From Pontibacter beigongshangensis (GTDB lineage Bacteria; Bacteroidota; Bacteroidia; Cytophagales; Hymenobacteraceae): a stretch of 64,000 bases of DNA. Below the pieces are notes generated by a model, which saw only the letters and a list, made by a program, of their open reading frames with translations, ran no database searches and had not been told where the DNA came from. The translations under genes were made by a program, and so were the position numbers. The stretch is from NCBI RefSeq assembly GCF_014332515.1, contig NZ_VFSD01000001.1:186001-250000 (forward strand). The letters are read 5' to 3'. Below are positions 26,305 through 34,265 of this stretch, piece by piece. Positions within the stretch are counted from its first letter, which is position 1; each line of letters begins with the position of its first letter.

Positions 26305-26982
26305 ATGGCTGAGAAAAGCAGCATTTTTGATATGATCGGGCCGGTAATGATCGGGCCATCGAGTTCTCATACGGCTGGGGTTGTACGCATTGCCCGCGCT
26401 GCGATACGGATACTGGGTGCCACCCCGGAAGAGGCAGTGATCACTTTCTACAACTCCTTTGCCCGCACCTACGAAGGGCACGGCAGCGACCGGGCCATAG
26501 TAGCCGGGCTGCTGGATTTTAAGACCGACGACAAGCGCATAAAGGATGCTTTGGAGCATGCTGCCGCCCATTGCTTAAAGTATAAGTTCAAGTCCATAGG
26601 CAACGCCTCGGCCATGCACCCAAACACCCTGAAGCTAAACCTGAAGGCCGGCGACCGGGAAGTGGAAGTAATCGGGCAGAGCAGGGGCGGCGGCATTATC
26701 CGGATCGTGGAGGTGGATGGCTTCTCAGCCAATTTCTCGGCCAACCAGCATACCCTGATCATAGACGCCGACGATGTGAAAGGAAGCATCGCCTTTATCG
26801 CCTCCGTAATAGCGCACGACGACTGTAACATAGCCACCATGAGCGTGTCCAGAAAAGGAAAGCATGAGCTGGCGCGTCATTTTATAGAAATGGATTCCGG
26901 CATCAAACCCATCACGCTGGAGTATTTGCGGCAACTGAGCTGGGTAAAACAAATCATCTACATACCAAACATCGACCTCTAA
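26305..26982 (+). CDS. sdaAB: L-serine dehydratase, iron-sulfur type, beta subunit
   Basis: A 225-residue subunit of the oxygen-sensitive [4Fe-4S] L-serine ammonia-lyase, which converts serine to pyruvate and ammonia. The N-terminal SDH beta domain has the signature FDMIGPVMIGPSSSHTAG and the C-terminal part (from about residue 145, HTLIIDADDVKGSIAFIASVIAHDDCNIATM) is an ACT regulatory domain. This two-subunit layout needs an alpha subunit with the cluster cysteines, which is not in the window. I chose the ATG at 26305; the upstream TTG would add 14 residues the family lacks. The outer-membrane efflux gene follows after 11 bases, so they may share an mRNA. Confidence 0.93.
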   Translation: MAEKSSIFDMIGPVMIGPSSSHTAGVVRIARAAIRILGATPEEAVITFYNSFARTYEGHGSDRAIVAGLLDFKTDDKRIKDALEHAAAHCLKYKFKSIGNASAMHPNTLKLNLKAGDREVEVIGQSRGGGIIRIVEVDGFSANFSANQHTLIIDADDVKGSIAFIASVIAHDDCNIATMSVSRKGKHELARHFIEMDSGIKPITLEYLRQLSWVKQIIYIPNIDL

Positions 26983-26993
26983 TCATATTATCT

Positions 26994-28469
26994 GTGAAAA
27001 GAATGCCTAAAAGAATATTGCTCCTGCTGGGGCTGCTGCTATGCGGAGCCACAGCAGGCCATGCCCAGTCGCAATCGGGCAAAACGGATCCGTGGAGTCT
27101 GCAGGAAGCCATTGACTATGCCGTAAAAAACAACCTGCAGGGGCAGCAAAACAGACTGAACCGTGACCTGACTGCCGTGGACCTGAAACAATCGAAGCTT
27201 GGAAGGCTGCCAAGCATCAATGCCAACGGTAATTTCAACTCCAATGCCGGCTCATTTCAGGATCCTGTAACCTTTACCCTGATCACGCAACGGGCCCAAA
27301 CGAGCAATTTTCAGGTGGGGGCTTCCGTGCCGCTGTTTATGGGCTTTCAGCAGGTAAACCAGATAAAGCAGAACGCTTTTGACCTGCAGGCAAGCGAGCA
27401 GGAAATGTTGTCGGTCCAGAACGACATCAGCATACAGGTGGTAACCTCTTACCTCAACATTCTTTTTGCAGATGAGCTGATCAAGACCACCGACTTTCAG
27501 CGAAACCTGACCCAGCAGCAGCTCGACAGGACCAATATCCTGTTCAGGGCGGGAAGTGTGGCGGAGAATGCGGTGCTGGATCTGCAGTCGCAGCTCGCCA
27601 CCGACGAGCTCAATTTCATCAATGCCCAGAACCAGCTCGATATTGCGCGTTTGCAGCTCATGCAGCTGCTCAACCTGCCTACCTCCGAGAATTTTGAAAT
27701 TGTGGTGCCCGATATTCCGGAACCGGATCAGAACCCGATGCTGGTGAATGGAGAGCAGGTGTATGATATGGCGCTGCAAACCTTGCCCGCCATAAAGGCA
27801 GCCGACCTGCGGGTACTGAGCGCAGCCAAGGGCATAGACATAGCCCGGGGAGGCTATTACCCCAGGTTAAGCTTAAGCGGGGGCATCAGCTCCAGGTACT
27901 CCAGCTCCAGCCGGTTTCTGACAGGCAGAGAACTGATCAACAATGGCCTGATCCCCGAATCGCTGGGCTTTTTTGACGAAGCCGGAACGCAACCGGTAAT
28001 CGTATACAGGCCGGATATTTCCGTAAACCCCGTTTATGGCGATTACTCTTATTTCGAACAAATGAAAGATAACATAGCCCGTCAGGTTGGTCTTTCGCTT
28101 TCCGTTCCTATCTTTAACGGGCTGCAGGTACGCAACAACGTGGAGCGGGCTCGCATAGGAGAGCAGAACGCCAGGTTGAACGCCGACATTGCCCGCAACA
28201 ACCTGCGCCAGACCATTGAGCAGGCTTACGTAGACGCGGTGGCCTCGCAGCGGCGCTACAGGGCGGCCAAAGAGCAGGTATTGGCGGCAGAGAAGAACTT
28301 CCGCAATGCTGAGATGCGTCTTAACAGCGGCGTGATCAACACCCTTGATTTTAATGTGATCACAACCACCTACCGGTCTGCCCAATCCAGCCTGCTGCAG
28401 GCTAAGTACGAGTATACCTTTAAACTTAAAGTTCTGGATTTCTATCAGGGCAAACCACTGGCACTATAA
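26994..28469 (+). CDS. TolC-family outer membrane efflux channel
   Basis: A 491-residue outer membrane factor. It has a signal peptide (MPKRILLLLGLLLCGATAGHAQ) and two TolC half repeats of long helices with short strands: WSLQEAIDYAVKNNLQ opens the first and YDMALQTLPAIKAADLRVLSA the second. Either the GTG at 26994 or the ATG at 27003 could start translation; the ATG gives the cleaner signal peptide. The adaptor gene follows seven bases after the stop, so the two are co-expressed. The usual third component, an RND pump or MacB/ABC permease, is absent: the next gene is gpsA. Confidence 0.9.
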   Translation: MKRMPKRILLLLGLLLCGATAGHAQSQSGKTDPWSLQEAIDYAVKNNLQGQQNRLNRDLTAVDLKQSKLGRLPSINANGNFNSNAGSFQDPVTFTLITQRAQTSNFQVGASVPLFMGFQQVNQIKQNAFDLQASEQEMLSVQNDISIQVVTSYLNILFADELIKTTDFQRNLTQQQLDRTNILFRAGSVAENAVLDLQSQLATDELNFINAQNQLDIARLQLMQLLNLPTSENFEIVVPDIPEPDQNPMLVNGEQVYDMALQTLPAIKAADLRVLSAAKGIDIARGGYYPRLSLSGGISSRYSSSSRFLTGRELINNGLIPESLGFFDEAGTQPVIVYRPDISVNPVYGDYSYFEQMKDNIARQVGLSLSVPIFNGLQVRNNVERARIGEQNARLNADIARNNLRQTIEQAYVDAVASQRRYRAAKEQVLAAEKNFRNAEMRLNSGVINTLDFNVITTTYRSAQSSLLQAKYEYTFKLKVLDFYQGKPLAL

Positions 28470-28475
28470 AACATT

Positions 28476-29840
28476 ATGGCTAAACGAAACTCAAACAAGC
28501 TCCTCTACATCCTTATTGGCGTCGCCCTTTTTCTGACAATCGGGGCTTTGGTAGCCAAAAAAGCTGGCTGGATCGGGAAAGAAGACAGTGAAGAGGTGGT
28601 ACTGTCGGAAGTAAAGAAAACAACAATTATTGAAAAAGTGAGCGCCTCCGGTAAAATTCAGCCTGAGTCGGAGGTCAAGATAAGCCCCGACGTTTCTGGT
28701 GAAATAATCGAACTGCATGTAGAGGAAGGCGACTCGGTGGTAAAAGGCATGCTGCTGCTCCGCATCCGGCCCGACAACTACCAGTCGATGGTAGATGCGC
28801 AGCAGGCGGGTGTGAACCAGGCCCGGGCCAACCTGGCACAGACGAAGGCAAGGCTGCAGCAGGCCCGTGCCAACCAGGTGCAGGTGGTGCAGAACTATGA
28901 GCGTAACAAGCAGCTGTTCCAGCAGAAGGTAATTTCGGAAGCAGAGTTCCAGCAGATAAAAGCCGCCTACGAGGCCGGCCAGCAGGAAATTGCCGGTTTG
29001 CAGCAAAGTGTGCGCGCCGCGGAGTTTAGTGTGCAAAACGCGCTGGCCTCGCTGAAGGACGCGCGGGAGAACCTGAACAAAACCACCATTTATGCTCCCG
29101 TAAGCGGCACCGTGTCTAAGCTCAATGTAGAGCGTGGGGAGCGCGTGGTAGGAACCTCGCAGATGGCAGGTACCGAGATCATGCGTATCGCCAACCTCAA
29201 CAACATGGAGGTACGGGTAAACGTGAACGAAAACGACATTATTCGAGTAGGGATGGGCGACTCTGTAATTGTGGAAGTAGACTCTTATGCCAGCAGAGAC
29301 GAAAAGTTTAAAGGCATCGTGACATCCATCGCTAACTCTGCCAAAGAAGGAGCTTCTTTAGAGGCAGTTACGGAATTTGAAGTGCGAATCAGGCTGCTGA
29401 ACGAGTCGTATGATCACCTCGCTTCCAGAACGCAGCGCCCCTTCAGGCCAGGCATGACGGCCTCTGTAGAAATCCTGACAGAGCAGAAAAATGATGTTTT
29501 ATCCGTACCTTTGTCTGCCGTTACCACCCGCTCTAACGAAAGAGCAGCGGCCGGCAACGAGGAAAACAACCAGGAGCAGGGGCAACAACAGTCGGCGGGC
29601 AGAGAGCAGGTAAAAGAAGTCGTGTTTGTGTACGATGCAGGAAATACCGTAAAGGCCGTACAGGTAAAAACAGGCATCAGCGACTTCGACAACATGGAGA
29701 TCATCAGTGGATTAGAGGAGGGCCAGAAGGTGGTGTCAGGACCATTCAGGGCAGTTTCGAAAACACTTAAAGACGGTGCTAAAGTGGCCGTAAAAGACGA
29801 AAAATCGCTTACTAAACCCGCTGCCCTTGCCTCTGAATAA
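28476..29840 (+). CDS. periplasmic adaptor (HlyD/MacA family)
   Basis: A 454-residue membrane-fusion protein with one N-terminal transmembrane anchor (LLYILIGVALFLTIGALVA, residues 10-28). Lipoyl halves are seen at PDVSGEIIELHVEEGDSVVKGMLLLRI and YAPVSGTVSKLNVERGERV, separated by a long coiled-coil hairpin (about residues 105-190, with QARANLAQTKARLQQARAN heptads), then a beta-barrel domain. It resembles MacA-type adaptors that serve ABC exporters. A Gln/Glu-rich insertion (about 365-385) is unusual. It follows the TolC gene closely; the inner-membrane pump must be encoded elsewhere. Confidence 0.9.
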   Translation: MAKRNSNKLLYILIGVALFLTIGALVAKKAGWIGKEDSEEVVLSEVKKTTIIEKVSASGKIQPESEVKISPDVSGEIIELHVEEGDSVVKGMLLLRIRPDNYQSMVDAQQAGVNQARANLAQTKARLQQARANQVQVVQNYERNKQLFQQKVISEAEFQQIKAAYEAGQQEIAGLQQSVRAAEFSVQNALASLKDARENLNKTTIYAPVSGTVSKLNVERGERVVGTSQMAGTEIMRIANLNNMEVRVNVNENDIIRVGMGDSVIVEVDSYASRDEKFKGIVTSIANSAKEGASLEAVTEFEVRIRLLNESYDHLASRTQRPFRPGMTASVEILTEQKNDVLSVPLSAVTTRSNERAAAGNEENNQEQGQQQSAGREQVKEVVFVYDAGNTVKAVQVKTGISDFDNMEIISGLEEGQKVVSGPFRAVSKTLKDGAKVAVKDEKSLTKPAALASE

Positions 29841-29863
29841 ACAAGAACAAATATAAGTCTGAT

Positions 29864-30853
29864 GTGGAAAAGATAGCAGTTATAGGGGGAGGAAGCTGGG
29901 CAACAGCTCTGGTAAAAATATTATCCGAGAACAAGTCGCAGGTACACTGGTGGATGCGGAACTCCGACGATGTAAAGCACCTGATCCAATACAAGCATAA
30001 CCCCCGCTACCTGAGTGGGGTAAGCTTCGACCTGACGTATGTAAAACCCACAATTGATCTGGAAGCCGCGGTGGCCGTCTCGGACTGGGTGATCCTGGCG
30101 GTGCCAGCCGCCTTTGTGCAGCAGGTAGTGTCGCTTTTACCCGAAAACGCCTTTGCCGGCAAAGTAGTGGTGTCGGCCATTAAAGGCATGATTCCCAATG
30201 AAAACATTCTTATTTCTGATTACCTGGAGCGGCATTACCATGTGCCTAATACGCACCAGCTCATAATTGCCGGTCCGTGCCACGCAGAGGAGGTGGCGCT
30301 CGAAAAGCAGTCGTACCTCACTATTGGCTCGCACGACCTGGAGACGGCGGAGCGCTTCTGCGAGCTGCTCCGCAACCGCTACGTAAAAGCCAACCCCCTC
30401 GACGACCTGGACGGCATTGAATATTGTGCCGTTATTAAAAACATTATAGCCCTGGCCTGCGGCGTTGCCCATGGCCTGAACTATGGCGACAATTTCCAGT
30501 CGGTGCTGGTGTCTAATGCCATGCTCGAGATAGAGCGTTTCCTGCACCGCATCATGCCGATGCGCCGCTCCCTGAGTGGCTCCGCTTACCTCGGCGACCT
30601 GTTGGTTACGGCTTACTCCCAGTTCAGCCGGAACCGGACCTTCGGCAACATGATTGGGCGCGGCTATTCCGCAAAATCTGCCCAGATGGAAATGAACATG
30701 GTGGCAGAAGGCTTTTACGCCGTGCAGAGTATCCACGAACTCAATAGGAATTTCCAGCTGGACATGCCCATTACTACCGCTGTTTACAACATCCTGTACG
30801 AGCGTATTTCACCGGCAGTGGAATTTGAGATCCTAAAGAATAAACTGAAGTAG
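29864..30853 (+). CDS. gpsA: NAD(P)H-dependent glycerol-3-phosphate dehydrogenase
   Basis: A 329-residue cytosolic enzyme that reduces dihydroxyacetone phosphate to sn-glycerol 3-phosphate for phospholipid synthesis. It has the nucleotide-binding motif VIGGGSWATAL (about residues 5-15), VILAVPAAFVQQVV, the catalytic Lys in GIEYCAVIKNIIALACGVAHGL and the substrate-binding YLGDLLVTAYSQFSRNRTFG. It starts with GTG at 29864; the overlapping ATG at 29862 is out of frame. It follows the adaptor after 23 bases and could share its operon, though the functions are unrelated. Length is normal. Confidence 0.95.
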   Translation: MEKIAVIGGGSWATALVKILSENKSQVHWWMRNSDDVKHLIQYKHNPRYLSGVSFDLTYVKPTIDLEAAVAVSDWVILAVPAAFVQQVVSLLPENAFAGKVVVSAIKGMIPNENILISDYLERHYHVPNTHQLIIAGPCHAEEVALEKQSYLTIGSHDLETAERFCELLRNRYVKANPLDDLDGIEYCAVIKNIIALACGVAHGLNYGDNFQSVLVSNAMLEIERFLHRIMPMRRSLSGSAYLGDLLVTAYSQFSRNRTFGNMIGRGYSAKSAQMEMNMVAEGFYAVQSIHELNRNFQLDMPITTAVYNILYERISPAVEFEILKNKLK

Positions 30854-30858
30854 TGGGG

Positions 30859-30900
30859 GCAGCAGCAGAGCCTCCGCAGGAGTTAATGTGGCAATTTTTT
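30859..30900 (+). repeat. dispersed CTCCGGAGG element, degenerate copy 11
   Basis: GCAGCAGCAGAG, CCTCCGCAGGAG, then a T-run; it starts six bases after the gpsA stop codon. Low-complexity words (GCAAATTTGAAGATGAG) follow to about 30940. Confidence 0.65.
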
Positions 30901-30990
30901 AATTTGCAAATTTGAAGATGAGAAGATCTGGAAATGAATGACCAAAGCAGGTTATCAAATCAATCCCAGTCCCCACTTAGCACATTAACC

Positions 30991-31043
30991 AAATTATTCC
31001 AATAAAAAGACCCCTCCGGAGCTTTTTCTGCCGCTGCTGCAGC
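30991..31043 (-). repeat. dispersed CTCCGGAGG element, copy 12
   Basis: Minus strand: GCTGCAGCAGCGGCAG, GCTCCGGAGGGG, TTTTTATTGGAATAATTTGG, then TTAATGTGCTAAGTG. AAAAAG (31004-31009) can pair with CTTTTT (31022-31027) across the core. It lies about 20 bases from the stop codon of the next gene, CAG end first. Confidence 0.9.
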
Positions 31044-31065
31044 CTACCTGATTTCTTTCTGCCCC

Positions 31066-31560
31066 CTATTTCCTGTAGGGCGAGCCTAAAGCCCGGTAAA
31101 TAGACAGCACGCACACACCGGCAGCCAGCCAGACACTGAAAACAAAATTCAGCCGGAAAAATTCGCTTACCTGCAGCTGCATTACCGAATACAGGTTGAG
31201 CAGGTATACGAGCAGGGAAGCATAGCAACTGCCCATCAGGCCAAGTATAAATGACCTGGGAAAAATGCCGGCAGGCAGCCGGTCGAGTATGGTCTGGTTT
31301 TTCAGGTGCCAGTGCAGGGACATTATTTTTCGTTTGCGAAGGGCTCTTTGAGTAAGGTAAGAAGCCAGGGCAGAAAGGACAAAACTCATTGTAAAGCTTG
31401 TCAGAAATAAATGGCTGTTGATGCTTTTCTGCCCCCAGAGCGGCACCTCTGCTGCATGGCGCCACACCAGCCAGGTTAAAATGCCTGTCAGGATGCTGTT
31501 AGCGAAAGCAAGCAACAGGCTGACTCTTATCAGAAAACTGTAATTATGGGGCATTCTCAT
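31066..31560 (-). CDS. membrane protein of unknown function, four predicted TM helices
   Basis: A 164-residue hydrophobic protein with about four membrane helices: SFLIRVSLLLAFANSILTGILTWLVW, LFLTSFTMSFVLSALASYL, FILGLMGSCYASLLVYLLNLY and LNFVFSVWLAAGVCVLSIY. A Lys/Arg-rich cytoplasmic loop (RALRKRKIMSLHWHLK) lies between helices two and three. The Met at 31560 (MRMPHNYS) is the preferred start; an earlier frame start at 31602 adds 14 residues. I do not recognise the family. The overlapping frame on the same strand (to 30977) is a shadow. It is a lone gene, convergent with gpsA. Confidence 0.65.
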   Translation of the reverse strand: MRMPHNYSFLIRVSLLLAFANSILTGILTWLVWRHAAEVPLWGQKSINSHLFLTSFTMSFVLSALASYLTQRALRKRKIMSLHWHLKNQTILDRLPAGIFPRSFILGLMGSCYASLLVYLLNLYSVMQLQVSEFFRLNFVFSVWLAAGVCVLSIYRALGSPYRK

Positions 31561-31986
31561 AGTTGGCTTAAGATCCGAAGTTTGGACAACAGGTTGCAGC
31601 ATTTCATTTCAAGCTAATATTTTTATGCGGTAGTTGATACCTGCCAGTGTAGTTAATTTTTTGAGGGTTCCGTTTTAGGTAGAGCAGCATCCCGCGTATG
31701 GGCAGTCATTACTATCTCAATTCAACTTGCAAAACAGCACCAGCTAGTTTGGGTCAGATGCCCGCAAAGTTGGATGACCGGTATAACCAGCAGGTTGGGA
31801 GCTTCATAAATTCGGAGTTCCATGTTACGTTTTCTTAATTTTCGATAAAAAAGGGAAAAAGAATTGTGCCTGATTTCCCGATGTTTTATACCTTAGAATC
31901 CTGGTAAGTAAGGAGCTTTCTTTATAGTTAGTCGGTTTGCCCTTCTGCTAAAGTTATTGCCTTATTAATGTCGGTTAGCTTACAAA
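31561..31986. other. intergenic region between divergent genes
   Basis: About 425 bases, AT-rich on the right. TACCTTAG at 31889-31896 is a 7/8 match to the -7 box and could serve the Nudix gene. No other feature is seen. Confidence 0.4.
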
Positions 31987-32415
31987 ATGTATCCTGAAAC
32001 AGATATGGTAAAGAAGAAAACCGTTAAAGTAGTATGTGCCCTACTGGAGCAGCAAGGCCGTGTGCTGGTAACACAGCGGCACCAGCATATGGACCAGCCG
32101 CTGCTGTGGGAGTTTCCTGGCGGTAAGGTGGAGCCCGGCGAAACAGAGGAGGAGAGCCTGAAGCGCGAGATAAAGGAAGAGCTGCAGTTAACCATTACAC
32201 CCGTGCTGCGCTTAACTCCTGTTTTTTCTGATTTAAATGAGGGGGTGCAACTGGAGCTTATCCCTTTTATCTGCCACTACAAGGGCGGGGCTATTCAACT
32301 GGTGGAGCATAAAGCTTACCAATGGTCTGAGCGTGACCACCTCAGAGGTTATGACTGGTGCCCCGCCGACCTGCCTGTGGTGGAAGAATATCTGCGCCTT
32401 TTCCAGGCACCCTGA
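31987..32415 (+). CDS. Nudix hydrolase, MutT-like (8-oxo-dGTP or related (d)NTP pyrophosphohydrolase)
   Basis: A 142-residue Nudix protein with a complete Nudix box, GKVEPGETEEESLKREIKEEL, in which G-x5-E-x7-REUxEE binds the metal and hydrolyses a nucleoside diphosphate bond. WEFPGGKVEPGE and KAYQWSERDHLRGYDWCPADLPVVEEY match the (d)CTP/8-oxo-dGTP pyrophosphohydrolase (MutT) subgroup, which cleans damaged nucleotides from the pool. An alternative start at Met7 (32005) would also give a full domain. It precedes rsmF by 115 bases, with a G/C-run hairpin between them. Confidence 0.9.
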   Translation: MYPETDMVKKKTVKVVCALLEQQGRVLVTQRHQHMDQPLLWEFPGGKVEPGETEEESLKREIKEELQLTITPVLRLTPVFSDLNEGVQLELIPFICHYKGGAIQLVEHKAYQWSERDHLRGYDWCPADLPVVEEYLRLFQAP

Positions 32416-32518
32416 GATTGTCTCTCCTTGCTTTTGCCGCACCAGCTTCTGGATTATGCTGCATAGCCTTAGCTTTCAAAAAACAGGGGGTTACTGTATC
32501 TGCAGCCCCCCGTTGCCG

Positions 32519-32526
32519 TATATTTG
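32519..32526 (+). promoter_or_regulatory. candidate -7 box TATATTTG of the rRNA methyltransferase gene
   Basis: A perfect TAnnTTTG match ending four bases before the ATG at 32531, which would give a leaderless or nearly leaderless mRNA. Confidence 0.5.
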
Positions 32527-32530
32527 CGTT

Positions 32531-33943
32531 ATGAAGGAATTGCCTAATGCCTTTGCCAGTCGGATGCAGCAGCAGCTTGATGCCGGTTTCCAGGAATTTA
32601 AACATGCCATTGCAGCCAATCCGCCTGTAAGCGTGCGCATAAACAGCAGCAAGATGGAGCCGCCGCAGGGGCTGCAGCGGGTGCCCTGGAGTAGCCATGG
32701 GTTTTACCTGCCCATAAGGCCTCTGTTTACCCTGGACCCTTTGCTGCACGCCGGCGCCTACTATGTGCAGGAGGCAAGTTCTATGTTTCTGGAGCAGGCC
32801 CTGCAGCAGTCGGTCGACCTGCAGCAGCCACTGCGGGTGCTGGACCTTTGCGGTGCACCCGGAGGCAAATCCACCCACCTGGCCAGCCTTATTACTGCCG
32901 ACAGCCTGCTCGTATCGAATGAGGTGATCCGGAGCCGGGCCACCATTCTGGCGGAGAACGTGGCCAAGTGGGGAAGCGGCAATGTGGTGGTCACCAGCAA
33001 CGATCCGCGCGATTTTGGCAAGTTGCCGGAGTTTTTTGATGTGATGGTAGTGGATGCACCCTGCAGCGGCGAGGGCATGTTTCGCAAAGACCCGAAAGCC
33101 ATGGAGGAGTGGTCGGAGGAGAACGTGAAAATGTGTGCCCAGCGGCAGCAGCGCATCCTGACGGATGTGTGGTCCGCACTGAAGCCTGGCGGTGCCCTGG
33201 TCTACAGCACCTGCACCTGGAACACGTCCGAAAACGAAGAAAATATGGCCTGGCTGGCACAGCAGGAGGAGGCAGAGAACATAAAGCTCAGACTGGACCC
33301 CTCCTGGGGTATAGTGCCCGGTGAACTGGAAGGAATACAGGGGTACAGGTTTTACCCCCATCTGCTGCCCGGCGAAGGCTTCTTCCTGACGGTGCTCCGT
33401 AAACCAGGCCAGGCCCGAGAGGCGCACAGCACCGGCAAACGCAAAAAATACAAACTGGCATTGGCTGGCAAAAAAGAGAAAGCGCTGATAGCGAACTGGC
33501 TTCTGGAGCCTGAGCGTTTCGAATGGCTGCAGTACGGCAACTATATTTCTGCCATTTCTGCCAACCTGTTCGAAGACCTGGATGAGCTTTATCAGCAGCT
33601 TTATGTAATTTATGCCGGGATAGAAGTAGCCGAGGTGATAGGCAAAATGATAAAGCCGCAGCACCCGCTGGCGCTATCGCAGCACCTGAACAAGAACGCT
33701 TTTAACACCCTGAGCCTGACGCTGGAGCAGGCGCTTCGCTATTTGCGCAAAGAGGATATTAACCCCGGCAGCAGCGGCACCGACAAGGTGTTGCTCCAAT
33801 ACCAGGGGCTCCCGCTCGGCTGGGCCAAGCAGATCGGCAACCGCATGAACAACAACTACCCCAAAGAGTGGCGCATCCGGATGGAGCTGCCTCAGGTGGT
33901 AGAGGAGGATAAACTGTTCACTTTGGGGAAATACGTTATTTAG
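32531..33943 (+). CDS. rsmF: rRNA cytosine-C5 methyltransferase, RsmF/RsmB type
   Basis: A 470-residue NOL1/NOP2/Sun-family enzyme that methylates cytosine C5 in rRNA using SAM. It has the SAM-binding motif VLDLCGAPGGKSTHLASL, the catalytic motif IV DAPCSGEGMFRK and the second conserved cysteine in VYSTCTWN, followed by NEENM. The C-terminal 150 residues form a PUA-like RNA-binding region as in RsmF (YebU), and the total length matches RsmF rather than RsmB. The start at 32531 fits the family (MKELPNAF); the frame runs on upstream through mutT without homology. A long antisense frame over this gene is a shadow. Confidence 0.91.
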   Translation: MKELPNAFASRMQQQLDAGFQEFKHAIAANPPVSVRINSSKMEPPQGLQRVPWSSHGFYLPIRPLFTLDPLLHAGAYYVQEASSMFLEQALQQSVDLQQPLRVLDLCGAPGGKSTHLASLITADSLLVSNEVIRSRATILAENVAKWGSGNVVVTSNDPRDFGKLPEFFDVMVVDAPCSGEGMFRKDPKAMEEWSEENVKMCAQRQQRILTDVWSALKPGGALVYSTCTWNTSENEENMAWLAQQEEAENIKLRLDPSWGIVPGELEGIQGYRFYPHLLPGEGFFLTVLRKPGQAREAHSTGKRKKYKLALAGKKEKALIANWLLEPERFEWLQYGNYISAISANLFEDLDELYQQLYVIYAGIEVAEVIGKMIKPQHPLALSQHLNKNAFNTLSLTLEQALRYLRKEDINPGSSGTDKVLLQYQGLPLGWAKQIGNRMNNNYPKEWRIRMELPQVVEEDKLFTLGKYVI

Positions 33944-34091
33944 TTATGAGTTAAAAGGTACGTTATATCTTTTGTCCCCCTTCAAAGGGGGACTTTTCCT
34001 CCCATTGTAATTTCATGCGTAACATCAGGTAAGAATATAAGGGTGTGAGTAGAGGAATACTTCCTCCAATTTACCAGTTACGAACAATAAA

Positions 34092-34138
34092 AAAGTCCAT
34101 GGCTAAGGTGGATCACTCTTTCCTTAGCCATGGACTTT
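34092..34138. terminator. bidirectional terminator between rsmF and rlmI
   Basis: AAAGTCCATGGCTAAGG (34092-34108) pairs perfectly with CCTTAGCCATGGACTTT (34122-34138); 17 base pairs and a 13-base loop, with A and T runs. Confidence 0.92.
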
Positions 34139-34151
34139 CCTTCTTCTACCG

Positions 34152-34206
34152 AATTATTTAAATCAAAATGTCCCTCCGGAAGCCTATGGTTCTGCTGTTG
34201 CTGCTA
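34152..34206 (-). repeat. dispersed CTCCGGAGG element, copy 13
   Basis: Minus strand: AGCAGCAACAGCAGAACC, TTCCGGAGGGAC, TTTTGATTTAAATAATTC. The CAG end points to the rlmI stop codon 60 bases away. Confidence 0.87.
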
Positions 34207-34265
34207 ATCCTAAGAAATCATGATTGCGGATACTAAGCCGCAAAGGCTAAGGGAACTTTGATTTA

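Noticed and set aside
30977..31465. 162-codon minus-strand frame overlapping the membrane protein
   Set aside because: Different frame of the same DNA; the hydrophobic helices are in the other frame.
32342..33664. 440-codon frame antisense to rsmF
   Set aside because: Pure shadow of a GC-rich gene; rsmF carries all the family motifs.
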